A DNA stretch of 64,000 nucleotides from Anthoceros angustus (Eukaryota; Streptophyta; Anthocerotopsida; Anthocerotales; Anthocerotaceae): NCBI GenBank assembly GCA_010909165.1, contig MU008226.1:1-64000 (forward strand). The letters are read 5' to 3'. Positions 1 to 10,369 of this stretch are shown here, one piece after another; the stretch's first letter is position 1, and each line of letters opens with the position of its first letter. The notes below the pieces were generated by a model. It was not told where the DNA came from. It did no database searches and saw nothing but the letters and a program-made list of their open reading frames with translations. The position numbers and the translations under genes were made by a program.

Positions 1-900
1 CACCAATTGCGGTCTCGACTTCAAGCCTCTTGAGTCGACCATGTCTTCTTCTTGGCATATCCTATGACAAACTCGATGTCATGCTCCTCCCACAAGTCTT
101 CTAGAGTCCACTTTTCCCTCAACCATCGCCTTGCTTCCCAATACTCCTCTCTTCTAAAAAGTCCTTGGCCATTCCTCCCCCCTTCCTTCCCAACAAGCCA
201 CCGCTTTCACTTCCATGCTATCTTCGCACATGAAATCTTTCCCTAAACCTTGTCATCTGTCAAGCTCTCCAACACCGCTCCTCGCCATTTGGTTTGATGA
301 TGAATGCAAACGCCTCCCATACTCATAAGTGCCTCCGTGCTCTCAATGTCCCATCCAAGTCTCATCATTGCATAAGGCAATTGTCAAGCCTTACAAAGCC
401 CTTATTGCTCTCAAAAAGTCTGCTTCTCCTCCCAGCGTGATCGCCTCTTCAGGCTCCTCAAGGAATCCCCAGGTGGTGCGGCTTTTTGGAAGGAGTTCCA
501 TTCTCATCGAACCATCCTTTTGCAATCGTCTCCTGAGCTTATCAACTATGTGGAAACCCTCTTCTTCCAGGGAATCTGTCCCTCCTCCGATTAGCTCTCA
601 AGACCTGGGATCAAGATGTTCATCCTGACCTCATCCTCACTGCCATCAACAAGCTCAGATTAGGGAGAGCCTCTCATCCTGCAGATATCCCCGGAGAACT
701 TTTCTCCTATGCAGCTCCTACTACTATTGCTCCTCCCTTAGCAGCTTTGTTCAATCAGGCTCTAGTCCATGGCTTTCCCGAGGCTTGGTGCTGGAATGAC
801 ATCCATTCCATCTTCAAGACAGGTGATCCACAGCTCCCGCCCAATTACAGGTATATCATGGTCGAGTCCATCTTAAAAGATCTTTATGCTTGAAATTCTC
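1..900 (+). mobile_element. LINE (non-LTR retrotransposon) fragment, endonuclease end to start of reverse transcriptase
   Basis: Broken plus-strand frames read as the linker after a LINE endonuclease (WFDDECK-like at about 285-310) and then the first part of a non-LTR reverse transcriptase. At about 735-870 the translation gives ALFNQALVHGFPEAW, then IFKTGDPQLPPNYR, the usual LFNxA..G.fP..W / IfKkGdp..p.NYRPI signature of LINE RTs. Several frame changes and stops make it dead. The left end is cut by the window and the copy stops near 900, about 110 bp upstream of the psaE start. The same family recurs at 3300-5620, with matching stretches around the WFDDECK region and the RT start. I am confident of the class, not of the clade. 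Confidence 0.75.
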
Positions 901-1010
901 ACTACTTCTTGGGCCGAGAATGAATCGAGAGGGCCGGGTTTCGTCGGAGGAATACCGGGATAATCTTTTCACTCATTGCTATTATTCGAGGCAGCAGCCC
1001 AGACTCGGCC

Positions 1011-1607
1011 ATGGCCGCAGCATCTAGCATGGTGGGAGTGGTGGCGCCGGCCTGTGCCGCCGTCGGCTCCAGCAGCAGCAGCATCGTCGCCAGCCGCGTG
1101 CAATTAAGGCCGGTGCACGCCATGCCCGCGCGCTCCGTCCGACTGGCTGTCCGAGCTGAGGACGCCGGTCCCGCAGAGGCCCCCGTGAAGGCGCCTCCTC
1201 CTCCTCCCGTCGGCCCCAAGCGAGGAGCCACGGTACGGGGCTGAGCAAACCCTTGCTTGGATCTTGCGTTTCTGTTTTTGCCGAGATGCCTTGAAGTCTG
1301 ATGGAAAATTGCTTCTTCTTGGTGCGTGCAGGTGAAGATCCTCCGACCGGAGTCCTACTGGTTCAACGACACCGGCAAGGTTGTCTCTGTCGACCAGGTG
1401 AGGCGTTGTCTGGTGCATTTCCTTCGGCTGGGATTGGCAAGCCTGGCTGTGGAGGTAGATGTGATGCGTTGGCCCATACTGATGTTGTGGATGTGCGTTG
1501 AGCAGGGATCGACCGTGAAGTACCCCGTGGTGGTGCGTTTCGAGAAGGTGAACTATGCCGGCATCTCCACAAACAACTACGCGTTGGACGAGGTGCTAGA
1601 AGTGTGA
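1011..1607 (+). CDS. psaE: Photosystem I reaction centre subunit IV (PsaE), chloroplast precursor
   Basis: Three exons, 1011-1232, 1332-1397 and 1506-1607, join in phase 0 into 129 codons plus TGA; introns of 99 and 108 bp are GT-AG. Residues 1 to about 50 are rich in Ala, Ser and Arg, as in a chloroplast transit peptide, followed by an acidic and proline-rich start of the mature protein (about 51-70). The conserved SH3-like PsaE core follows: [18 protein letters not shown], then VVSVDQ, then [20 protein letters not shown] and a YALDEV end. PsaE is a stromal peripheral subunit of PSI that helps ferredoxin docking and cyclic electron flow. The ATG at 1011 lies in gccATGg, a good plant context. 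Length and motifs match land-plant PsaE, and no frame damage is seen, so this gene looks functional. Confidence 0.95.
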
Positions 1608-2198
1608 GCACCCGCAGTGGATACGTAGGGGAGTAGTAGTAGCAAGATTCTTGTGGCCTGTGAAGTGATCTGAGCCATTTGAGGCTTAAGACAAGCGTGT
1701 AATTGAAAGCTCGGTTGCTTCTATAGCCTGTGCAGCAGTTGGATTCTCCGGATCAAAACCCTTGGGCGCAGTTTGCCAAGACCTAGCATCTAGGTAATCC
1801 GAGAGAGGAAGTAGCTCTGTGTGGAATGGGACTGTGTGCAGCCTCACTTGGCTTACGCTGGCAGAGCAAGGCTTTAAATCTGTACATTGAGTCAGGCCTG
1901 TGGCTGGGTAAGTGAACTTGGGACAATTTGGAAATGATCTCCGTTCCTGAAGTAGGCAGCTGTTTTCTGCATTCGACAAGGATTTGTTCTCCGCGACCTG
2001 TCAGGATGGTCTCCCCCACAAAGTGGAATTGTGAGGCCAGACAACATGAGAGCCGGCTCTAGTACGTTCTCTACCGCCTCATCACCAACCTTGCGCAGTC
2101 TACGATGTGAGGTTGGAAATGTAGCGGATGTCACCGTAGCCGACCACTCCAGCCTGCTCTCATCCAAGCCAACTCTGGGCTGCTGTGTCTCACACCCA
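1608..2198. other. 3' flank of psaE, no gene seen
   Basis: About 590 bp holding the probable psaE 3' UTR and unique sequence. Open frames here are short on both strands and show no recognisable motif. I see no RNA gene or repeat before the tandem array that starts at 2199. Confidence 0.5.
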
Positions 2199-2470
2199 GA
2201 GCATCCTCATCCTTCGAGTTTGAGCCTTGAAGACATGCGCAGAGACTCGCCCTGAGCATTCTCATCCCTCGAGTTCGGGCCTTGGAAACCTCCGCAGGGA
2301 ATCACCCTGAGCATCCTCATCCTTCGCGTTTGTGCCTTGAAGACATGCGCAGAGTCTCACCCTGAGCATCCTCATCCCTCGAGTTTGTGCCTTGGAAACA
2401 TCAGCAGAGAATCACCCTGAGCATCCTCATCCTTCGAGTTTGTGCCTTAGAAAGCAGAGACTGTCCCCAG
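2199..2470. repeat. Tandem array, 55-bp unit, five copies
   Basis: Units begin with GAGCATCCTCATCC at 2199, 2254, 2309, 2364 and 2419, exactly 55 bp apart. Each then carries TTCGAGTTTGTGCCTTG-like sequence and ends in CACCCT. Alternate copies resemble each other (AAGACATGCGCAGAG versus GAAACATCAGCAGAG variants), so the ancestral unit may be a 110-bp dimer. The last copy is cut off after about 35 bp. As 55 is not a multiple of three, a translated repeat is unlikely. Confidence 0.9.
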
Positions 2471-2504
2471 CATCCATGTCCCAAGCATCGAGACACATGC
2501 GCAG

Positions 2505-2770
2505 TTTGTGCCTTGAAAAGCACAGGCTGACCTCCGCATTCATGGGAAGAGACTCAACCCAGCGTTTATGCTTAGGAAAATATAAAAGGCTGACCCCAGC
2601 ATTCATGGGGTGAGACTGAACCAACGTTTATGTTTAAGAAAATAGAAAAAGGCTGACCCCAGCATTCTTGGGAAGCGTATGAACCCAGCGTTTATGTTTA
2701 ATAAAATATAAAAGGCTGACCCCAGCATTAGTGGAAAGAGACTAAACCCAGCGTTTCTGTTTAAGGAGAA
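2505..2770. repeat. Tandem array, 63-bp unit, four copies
   Basis: GGCTGACC recurs at 2525, 2588, 2651 and 2714, exactly 63 bp apart. Each unit holds CCCAGCATTCATGGG-like sequence, then a GAGACT..AACCCAGCG block, then TTTATGTTTAAGAAAATA. The array begins 35-50 bp after the 55-bp array and shares with it the word TTTGTGCCTTGAAAAG, so one array may derive from the other. The unit is a multiple of three and open on both strands, but the peptide is not of a known type. Confidence 0.9.
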
Positions 2771-2867
2771 ACTACCATATGTTACAATCGACCATATGAG
2801 TCTGACGTAAAAGTCGAACACGCAAGCTTCTTTCTGATCTGGAGTCCGCTAGAAACAATAGACAAAC

Positions 2868-3082
2868 AATTTATTTTTAAGTCCATTAAGGATGAAGATG
2901 CCGCTAGGCGACTCGATACTCCGGGCAACTTGCTCCTTGGAGTAAACTAGGCTACTAGCACTAGAGGCATTCATCTCTAGGTACTCCATCCAGGTCCCGC
3001 TTATAGTGTAGAGCACTTAACTACGATGTTTTTAAAGTATGTGTGTCCATTTGGCTTGAGCCATTTGGCTACCTTTGCGCCA
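2868..3082 (-). repeat. Diverged member of the SINE-like dispersed family
   Basis: The left end (TTATTTTTAAGTCCATTAAGGA) and right end (TGTGTGTCCATTTGGCTTGAGCCATTTGG, given as two parts of one end) match the ends of better copies at 43177-43384 and 54340-54556. The interior aligns only loosely (GGCTACTAGCAC, then GGCATTCATC). It is the oldest-looking member and has lost its simple-repeat tail. Confidence 0.45.
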
Positions 3083-3299
3083 CAGATTCGTGCAGGTTTA
3101 TTAACGAAGTAGGTTGTTTTTACAATTTTGTCTTTTTAGGAATATAAAAATCTTCTCTTCTTCAGGTAAGCTCAATAACAGAGAGGCCCATGACAACTTC
3201 CACGCATATCACTATCCAGGTTGCACCACATGACTTGAGGAGTTGGCTTGGCAGGCTGAGCTAAGCTTGCATCATGTATACACTATGCGCCTTTTGGAG

Positions 3300-5620
3300 A
3301 TACCTTATTGGTGGGGACTTTAGGACTTCCTCTCGATCTCCCAATCTATGCACCGACGGACCAGAAAAGTTATTTCCACTTGATCACGACCATAGTCTCT
3401 AGAGAAGGTATGATGATCCGCACTGGTCAATATTTTTGGAAGGGCTCTTCTCAACTTGGTGGAGTCCCATGGCCCATTTATTTACAGTCTTCCTGAATGG
3501 CCCGGGAGTATGAGGATCACATGCTATGGCGTTTCAGGGCAACGTCCTGTTGTTCTTGATTATGTCATTGGAGAGGCTTCTTTTCTTTCTTCCTACACCA
3601 ACTCTAGGTTTCTGACTACAAGCCTCTTGAGTCTCGATACAAGTTGGTCCTCGCATGTGTACTCGGACCCCTCTAATATGCTACCACAAACTGATAGAGT
3701 CATTTTTCCCTCATTATATTCATGTTCCCGATCTCCTCTCTCGAAATGGTCCTTAGCTACTATTCCTCTTGGTCTCCACTTAACAACAAGTCAATGCCTT
3801 CATCAACGCATGCTGCTATCTTCATATTGTCTTTCCTCCAAAGTGGTAATCTGTTAAACTCTCCACACTCCTCGTCATTCTTGGTTTGATGATGAATGCA
3901 AATGCCTTCGCTTTCCTCACCCATCAATAACTCCATGCCCTTAATGTCCCACCCAAGTCTCATCATACTCCACTATATAATGAGGTTTTCAAGCCTTACA
4001 AAGCTCTTATTGCTGCCAAGAAGTCTGCTTTCTTTTTATTCCAACGCAACCGCTTGATGAGGTTTCTTAGGGAATCTGCTGGTGATCTCGCATTTTGGAA
4101 GGAATTCCACCACAAAGACCATGCTTTCCGAACATGTGCAAACTCTAATCTTAGTCGTGAGGGATCCCAAGATCAAGATGTTCGCCTCGAGCTCATCATC
4201 TCCACCATCAACAACCTCAGTGGTAGAGCCTTTGACCCTACACATATCCCGAGGGAACTCTTTCACTATGCAACTCCTACAGTTATTGCTCTTCTTTAAG
4301 CTGCTTTGTTCAATTAGGCTTTTGTCCATGGCTTTCTTGAGGAGAGGTGTGCGAATGATGTCCATTCCATCTTTAAGATTGAGGACCCACAACTCTCATC
4401 TAACTAGCGGTATATTATGGTTGAGTCCATGTTTGCAAAACTCTTTAGCTTCTGCTTGGAACTACTCACCACTTCTTGGGCTGAGATTGCTGGCATTAAG
4501 GTAAGAGGCTGCTGGGTTTTGTCAAGAGCGGAATACTGTGACAATCTTTTCACTTTCACTAGTAACTTTGAGGAGGCCAAGAGTAGGAGGAGGAGGAACA
4601 TACATGTTTGTGCATATTTTGTTGATTTTAAGAGTAGGTGGAGGAAGAACATTCATGTTTATGCATGTGTTGTTGATTTTAAGAATGGAGGAAGAACATA
4701 CATGTTTATGCATGTTTTGTTGACTTTAAGAGCAAGCGGAGGAAGAACGGACATGTTTATGCATGTTTTGTTGATTTCAAGGGCTTTCGACTTTATCTCC
4801 AGAAAAGCTCTTTGTCCGGTTTCATAGGTTGGGGATGCCTACTCATCTTTTACATGCCATCTCAGTTCTTTATGATAAGGTGAAGATCCTCACTACCCAT
4901 GCTATCTTTGACATTTTGAATTTGCTTTGCAATACGGGAGTGCAGCAGAGAGATCCATATTCTCCTAACTTATTTGGCCTGTATATTGATGAGCTGGAAT
5001 CCTAGATTGCGGAGGCTGGTGATCTTAGTTGTCTTCTCTTCTTGGTATGTATCGCTATACTCCTGTATGTAGATGATGTTGTGCTTTTGTCTCACTCTCC
5101 TGAGGGCCTTAAAAAACGACTTGACATATTATCCCACTTTTGTGAGGCCAGGGACTTAGGATGAACTAGAAGAAGACCAAGGTGATATTCTTCAACAGGA
5201 AGAACCTAGTTGATAACAATTCTATAATGGCCAGCTCGTTGATATTGTTAGGTCTTATGTCTACCGAGCGCAACTCTCTGGCCCGAGATTTCAAGCTATT
5301 ATCCGCTACCACTCGCATTATCAAGGGTGTGATATTTACATGTGGGATTCGGAGGAATGCTCTAGGGCGACATCAAAGACATCACCACTCGAATGGTTGT
5401 TCAATACAATTGTTGTTCCTCTATTATGTATGTTGCGGAGTTTTGGGGCCACTATCTTCCAGGGATGATTGGAGCAAGGTGGAACATGTTCGGACATCCT
5501 TTCTTGATCGCTTATTTTAGAAGAAGTCTATCCCCCTCGCCATCGTTTTTGCAGAGTTTGCCATTTTTCCACTTGAACTTGAGGGTCTATTTCGTCTAAC
5601 CAAGTTCCTGTACTGCCTCT
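3300..5620 (+). mobile_element. LINE fragment with endonuclease tail and reverse transcriptase, decayed
   Basis: Successive plus-strand frames resemble one non-LTR retrotransposon polyprotein. Around 3880-4300 are the WFDDECK-type linker and RRNRLMRFLRES-like helix region. At 4300-4440 is the RT start (AFVHGF, VHSIFK). At about 5065-5120 is the catalytic palm box ILLYVDDVVLLSHSPEGLKK, with the YVDD aspartates intact. At 5420-5470 the MYVAEFWG stretch matches the LINE RT thumb region. Many stops and frame changes show it is dead. It is the same family as the 1-900 fragment but extends further 3'. No poly(A) tail or target-site duplication was found. Confidence 0.8.
4590..4780. repeat. Short internal tandem duplication inside the LINE remnant
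   Basis: The words GGAGGAAGAAC and CATGTTTATGCATGTTTTGTTGA recur four times (near 4590, 4640, 4690 and 4740) at roughly 50-60 bp spacing, inside what should be the RT fingers region. This is a secondary expansion within a dead element and explains several spurious open frames on both strands. Confidence 0.7.
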
Positions 5621-6640
5621 ATTCTTTAGAGGAAGTTCAAATCCACTAACCCCACCTCCACTCCCCCATACCTCTCCTTGCTTTCCAATCCTCTCGAGCT
5701 TGGCTCGAAAACCTTAGCTTTTGTCCCGAAAGTCTCCCAGCCCATCCCCTCTTCCAATTTTTGCCTCCTCCATCCAAAAGGTCCATTCGCAATGAATTGC
5801 AATCCACCTATCTCTCCTACACCTGATCTCTTGTATCTAGATCCTTGCCTACTAAACTCCAAACTTGCAAACAATTTTTTCATATCCTCTCCAAGTCTGG
5901 GAGACCCTTGCTTCCACTCTATCTTCGCAACCATATGTCCTTCAACCTTGGGATGATTATAGGTCATTTTCATGTGGGTTCTCAAAGTCTCAGATAATGG
6001 GTGCACCCAAGGAAACCTAAGGAGACCATAATATGAATGGCTGCACCCAAGGCCGCCTAAGGAGACCATAATATGAAGGTTATATAAAAAGGAAGTTGAG
6101 ACCGAGGAACATTTTGAACACTTTTTCTTCTGCACCTATCTTGCAAACTTATTCCCAACACCTGTGTCTTTGCTCCGAAGTTTCTTGAATTTTCCTAACC
6201 ATAGCCTAGTTCCATGTTCCATAACAAAGACGGCCTTCCTCCTTCACCCAACATATCCCAACATCCAGCGTTGCCTTCTTGCAAAGCTTCGCCACCCATA
6301 CTGCCTAGCAATTCACCAACCCGGATGCCATCCCCGATGAGGAAAAAATAACAAGGCCGCGATTTCTTACACTCTCCACCTAGCTACCACCAGTAACAAG
6401 AACAGTAGTAGAGTGCAAGGGAGGCAATGAATCAGGGTCTGGACACTGTCACGATGATCTTACGAACACTGGTGTAATCTCCGGACTGCTTCCCGTGTGC
6501 GGTGTGCCCTTGGCGCGTTGTCTGACAGTGCACGCACATATGCAGCAAAACGCTGTCTGTCTGTGAGGCAGGCGGGGGTGATCCGATTTAGCTCTGCGAG
6601 CGCTAAATCAGAGGCAAGGAAAACGGAGGTAAGCAGGTGC
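5621..6640. other. Intergenic sequence with no supported gene
   Basis: This lies between the LINE remnant and the LBD leader. A 169-codon minus frame at 5626-6135 is open but has no recognisable domain, and its coding value is doubtful because the left part overlaps LINE-derived sequence. A 30-bp word (GGCTGCACCCAAGG, then CCTAAGGAGACCATAATATGAA) is repeated at about 5998 and 6040. Confidence 0.4.
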
Positions 6641-6904
6641 GGGCTGGCTGGGCTCCGATAATCCAGCCTCATTTGGCTAAGCCAAACGACCCAATTTGGC
6701 AGAAGTGGTGCAGTGGACTGCAGTCAGAGGAGCAGAGTGACGCGGTGGCCATCTCGGAGCAAGAGGAAGGCGGTGGCTCACCGCCACGGCCTCCTTTCTC
6801 CGCGCTCCAGCGGCTGCGAACGCGAACCCGTCTGCGTCGTCTTCGTTCCGTCGACTGCGTTGCGAGTCCGAGTCTGCGCCTGCTCCTGCCTGCCTGCGGC
6901 TGCG

Positions 6905-6972
6905 GCTCCGGCTGCCTCTGCTTCTGCTTCTGCATCTGCCGCTGCGTCTGCGTCTGCGTCTGCGTCTGCTGC
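6905..6972 (+). repeat. TCTGCG/TCTGCT hexamer microsatellite in the LBD leader
   Basis: A run of CTGCTTCTGCTTCTGCATCTGC followed by repeated GCGTCTGC units lies 45-110 bp upstream of the LBD start codon. It is pyrimidine-rich and probably falls in the 5' UTR. Confidence 0.75.
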
Positions 6973-7015
6973 GTGTGCGGAGGGCCTGGGATCGGAAGAT
7001 CATTGGCGACTGCCC

Positions 7016-8400
7016 ATGACGGGCGCCGGCACCACGCAGGCCTGCGCGGCCTGCAAGTACCAGCGCCGCAAGTGCGCGCCTGACTGCCCCCCTACTTCCC
7101 CGACCAGCCCAAGCGCTTCCAGAACGTCCACCGCCTCTTCGGCGTCAGCAACATCCTCCGCATCCTCAAGCTTGTGGATCCCAGCAAGCGCGAGGACGCC
7201 GTCAAGTCCATCGTCTACGAGGCCGATACCCGCGAGAAGGACGCCGTCCACGGCTGCCTCGGCGTCATCACCCTCCTCCAGAGCCAGGTACCTGCAGCTG
7301 CTGCACCCACCTCCTACGTACCGGGCTCTGTCCAGCTCCTTCTCATCTTGCACTTGCGCGCTGAATCACTGCTGCTGCTGCTGCTCTTGGAAAATCTCGC
7401 ACTCTGGACTGCATGCTCCGCACTCAACTCCCACTCCCACATCAGATAGTGAAGCTGAAGGAGGAGCTGGCCTACGCGCGGGAGCAGCTCTACGTGCTGG
7501 AGCAGCAGCACCAGCACTCCGCCTACCTCCAGCAGCACCTGGCGGTGCATGCGCAGCAGCAGGCCTTGGCGGCCGCAGCCGGTAAGCCATGTGCGTGTGT
7601 CCATCTGCAGTATCTGCACATTGCTCACAGTGCAATCGTCTGTCTGCCTGGCTCTGATCCTGGATCATCTGCAGGGCACGGGCGGGGTGCACGGCCACGG
7701 GCACGCTGCAGCTGGCGGGGATGGCGACGGGGAAGCCTGGGGCGCGGGGCGCACTTCATCGGGCTGGCGCAGCAGCCTACAGCGTGAGCGTGGTGAGCCC
7801 CAGGGCAGCAGCATCGCGGGCCACTCCCACTACGACGCGGCCTGCACCGCCACGGGCCACTACAGGGCCGGGAGCTACGCAGTGGCGGACACCATGCGCC
7901 ACAATCTGAGCTCCTTCATCGACTACCGCCCGTCCGGATACGGCGCCGGGAGCTTCAACGCGTCCTACCTCCAGCACGCCGCAGCTGGGATAGCTCAGCG
8001 GGCCCGGGCCGAGTCTCAGCTGCAACTCGTACCAGCTGGACTCCCGGCCGAGCCCAACAACCAATTCCTACATGGATTCCGGGGCACCCACCGCCCGGGG
8101 CCCGCATCCACGTCCCACCTCGACTGCGGAAGGCCGTTCCTGCAGGATTCCTGCCGCCCCAGCCCCATCTACTCCTACATCGACTCCAGGCCCAGCCTCG
8201 GCGCCGCCAGCACGTCGTACATGGACAACCGCGCCAGCCCGGACTACGATTCCCGATCCAGCTGCTCCGGTACGACTCCAGGTCGGTGTCGATGCACGCT
8301 GCGGCTGCGGCTGCGGGTAGGCGCAGCGAGTTGCCCAATTCTGGATGCCCTCCTGACGCGTGACGTGAATTTGGGTGAGCTGCAGGACGCCCAAGTCTGA
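7016..8400 (+). CDS. LOB-domain (LBD/AS2-like) transcription factor, frame broken
   Basis: LBD proteins are plant-specific nuclear DNA-binding factors of organ boundaries and lateral organ development. From the ATG at 7016 the translation gives the CX2CX6CX3C zinc block (CAACKYQRRKCAPDC). The Gly-Ala-Ser block follows (RFQNVHRLFGVSNILRILK and KSIVYEADTREKDAVHGC). After a GT-AG intron (7288-7445) comes the leucine-zipper-like coil (VKLKEELAYAREQLYVLEQQ), ending near 7580. A second intron is likely at 7582-7674. The frame shifts by one at the six-C run 7087-7092, between the C block and YFPDQPKRF, and the usual FAP residues there are missing. Beyond intron 2 the most protein-like frame (Tyr/Ser/Gly-rich, to TGA at 8398) does not join in phase, implying a second frame break. 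Either sequencing errors or a recent pseudogene; the conserved domain otherwise looks well preserved. Confidence 0.85.
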
Positions 8401-9089
8401 AGCTGTTGAAGGGCAGTAGTTGGACCGGGCGGCTCAGGACTCCCTTCCATCCAGCTTGTAATGCTCGTCGCACAGTCCGAAGAAGCTTCAGGTGGGATTG
8501 TCAGATTTCCTCTGCTCCTGTCACAAATGGAACACTTCCTATTCCTGACGAGGCAGGCCTCCATTCATGCCAACGGCCAATGGCCACAACAACGAGATTG
8601 CAAGACGCAAGCTTGCCATGTATATCTTAAGGTTTTCATCAGCCTTCACCTTCATGTACTGCTGCCCAACGCCTGTCAATGATGCGCCTACCCTGGGTGG
8701 GTTTTGTGATCGTGGACCCACTGTTACTCCCCAGCATTTGGCAAATGCGTCAACATTATGACACTACTGCTAATAGGCCTGCAGGATCGGACTGCAGGGA
8801 GATTCTACTGGTCCATCCTGCCAATGGGTGTCTCGGCATGAGACACCACTCTTTTAGGAGGATGCTTGCCTTCCTACAGAACATGCTTATGGAATCTGAA
8901 GGAACAGTAAACAGTAAATTGTGAAATGAAAACTCGATGATAAATGCAGAGCAGCCTGGGAGGGGCAGGTCAGGTGTGCTGAAATCTTTTTCTCTGAAAA
9001 TGATTCAATTTTTATAAATTTGATGGGAAAGCCCACCGTGCACAGGTCAACCAAGGAGACCCTCGGCGTCGTGGTGAAATCTTTTTGTT
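8401..9089. other. 3' flank of LBD gene, no gene seen
   Basis: Unique sequence, probably including the LBD 3' UTR. No domain, RNA gene or repeat is visible before the duplicated locus that starts near 9090. Confidence 0.45.
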
Positions 9090-9474
9090 GTAATGAATCT
9101 TTGTAGGTTAACCATACTCGTGCATTGAGTGGAGAAACGTCGATATGGAGGACAGAAACGTGCGAATGATGCTTGTGCACTCGCGTCGTGACTCGTGACT
9201 CGAGTGCCGTGCATGCTGGAGGGTCTGTACTCGAAGCATTCGTCATAAGCCTTCTCCCGACCTGTCGGCCAGCGTCTCAGCTCGCGCCACATTTGCGTCC
9301 GTCCTTTCGCCCCGCTCCCTGTCCTGTGACCGGCATTCTGTCATCCAGGTCTGGATATCCTCCACTGCTTGCACCTCGTTGGTCCCTTGCAACTTGCGAT
9401 CGCGTCTTCACGTTTGCGCCCGGCCACAGCTGTTCCTCCTTCTCTGCACCAAGACGCGAATCAGCAGCTAGGCC

Positions 9475-9684
9475 ATGAATCATCAGGTCGGCCTGGTGCT
9501 CATCTTCCTACTTGCCGGTTTGGCGATCATTGGCTCCCTCTTTGCTGTGTGTTTTCACTTCACCAACATTATTGCGAGAGATCAGGCTGTTCTATTCGCT
9601 GTTCCTGATCCTGGAGACTTGGAGGCTGGGCGGCAGAGCAGGCCGCAACCGCAACACACAGCCGTAGCCTCAGCGGGGCCTTGA
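9475..9684 (+). CDS. Small single-pass membrane protein, unknown family (copy A)
   Basis: A 69-codon frame starts MNHQVGLVLIFLLAG and has one strong hydrophobic segment at about residues 5-28, followed by a polar Arg/Gln/Pro tail ending in TAVASAGP. The copy B partner at 15642 keeps the start MNH and a hydrophobic segment of the same size, which supports real coding, while the tails have drifted. It could be a separate small protein or the signal-anchor exon of the larger downstream gene, since no clear splice donor decides this. I do not recognise the family. Confidence 0.4.
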   Translation: MNHQVGLVLIFLLAGLAIIGSLFAVCFHFTNIIARDQAVLFAVPDPGDLEAGRQSRPQPQHTAVASAGP

Positions 9685-10270
9685 GGTCGTACTGAAATTG
9701 TATGTACAAGTATTCTTGGTAGCGTACCGGGCCTTGGTTTGACTTAGCTTCACACTCCGGCAGAGCAGCTCCGCAGCATCATACTATATCCACATTTGCG
9801 CCCTGCTGCGTGGTTTGATTATATCTTAAATCAAGGCTTTGAAATCTTCCGCCAATTTGCTTTTCAGTTGCAGTGGAGCATTTGGCGTTTGAGATCTCGA
9901 AGGCCTCATTTGGTATGACAGTGTGCTGTGGAATTAAATTTATGCAATGCCTGACTGTGAGTTCACAATTACTCGGATTCTGTCCCCTTGTCAGGGAAAA
10001 GTTGCTAACCAAGGTGCAGCGTTCTGTGATGATTGCCAATGGCAGGAACTCTGATTCCCGTGCTAGGGCCTTTGTTTTTGCGGAACTGTTGTTGACATCC
10101 TTTGCTGCCAGTTTCCGCTGCACTTCAATCGATATGCTTCCATGACTCAACTGCCTTGTATAGCCAAACGCTGGCAGTAACGCTGGTGCTCACAAGTTGA
10201 AGGTATGAACCCCTTGAAATTTTGTGTGGCCGTAAGGTTGAAGTAGTTCCAATTCGCGATAAGATCATAG

Positions 10271-10346
10271 GAGAGTTTTACAATGGCCCTCACGGTGACA
10301 CATGTTAGGTAGGATCGGCATAATGTTGATCAACTTGATGCAGTGA
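10271..10346 (-). repeat. 76-bp block inverted relative to copy B
   Basis: The block from GAGAGTTTTACAATGGCCC to GATGCAGTGA is the reverse complement of 16385-16460 with about two mismatches. Flanks on both sides (GATCATAG on the left and ACAGACATTGTGTTCCGA on the right) are colinear in the two copies, so only this block was flipped. In copy A about 12 bp of extra sequence follows the block. Confidence 0.9.
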
Positions 10347-10369
10347 CTCCTAAGTGATGCACAGACATT

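Noticed and set aside
902-1418. Minus-strand and alternate frames across psaE
   Set aside because: They are shadows of the psaE exons and introns.
2031-2821. Open frames across the tandem arrays on both strands
   Set aside because: The repeat units themselves create them; the 55-bp array changes frame every unit.
5626-6135. 169-codon minus-strand open frame
   Set aside because: No domain, weak composition, and part overlaps sequence derived from the plus-strand LINE. Not supported as a gene.
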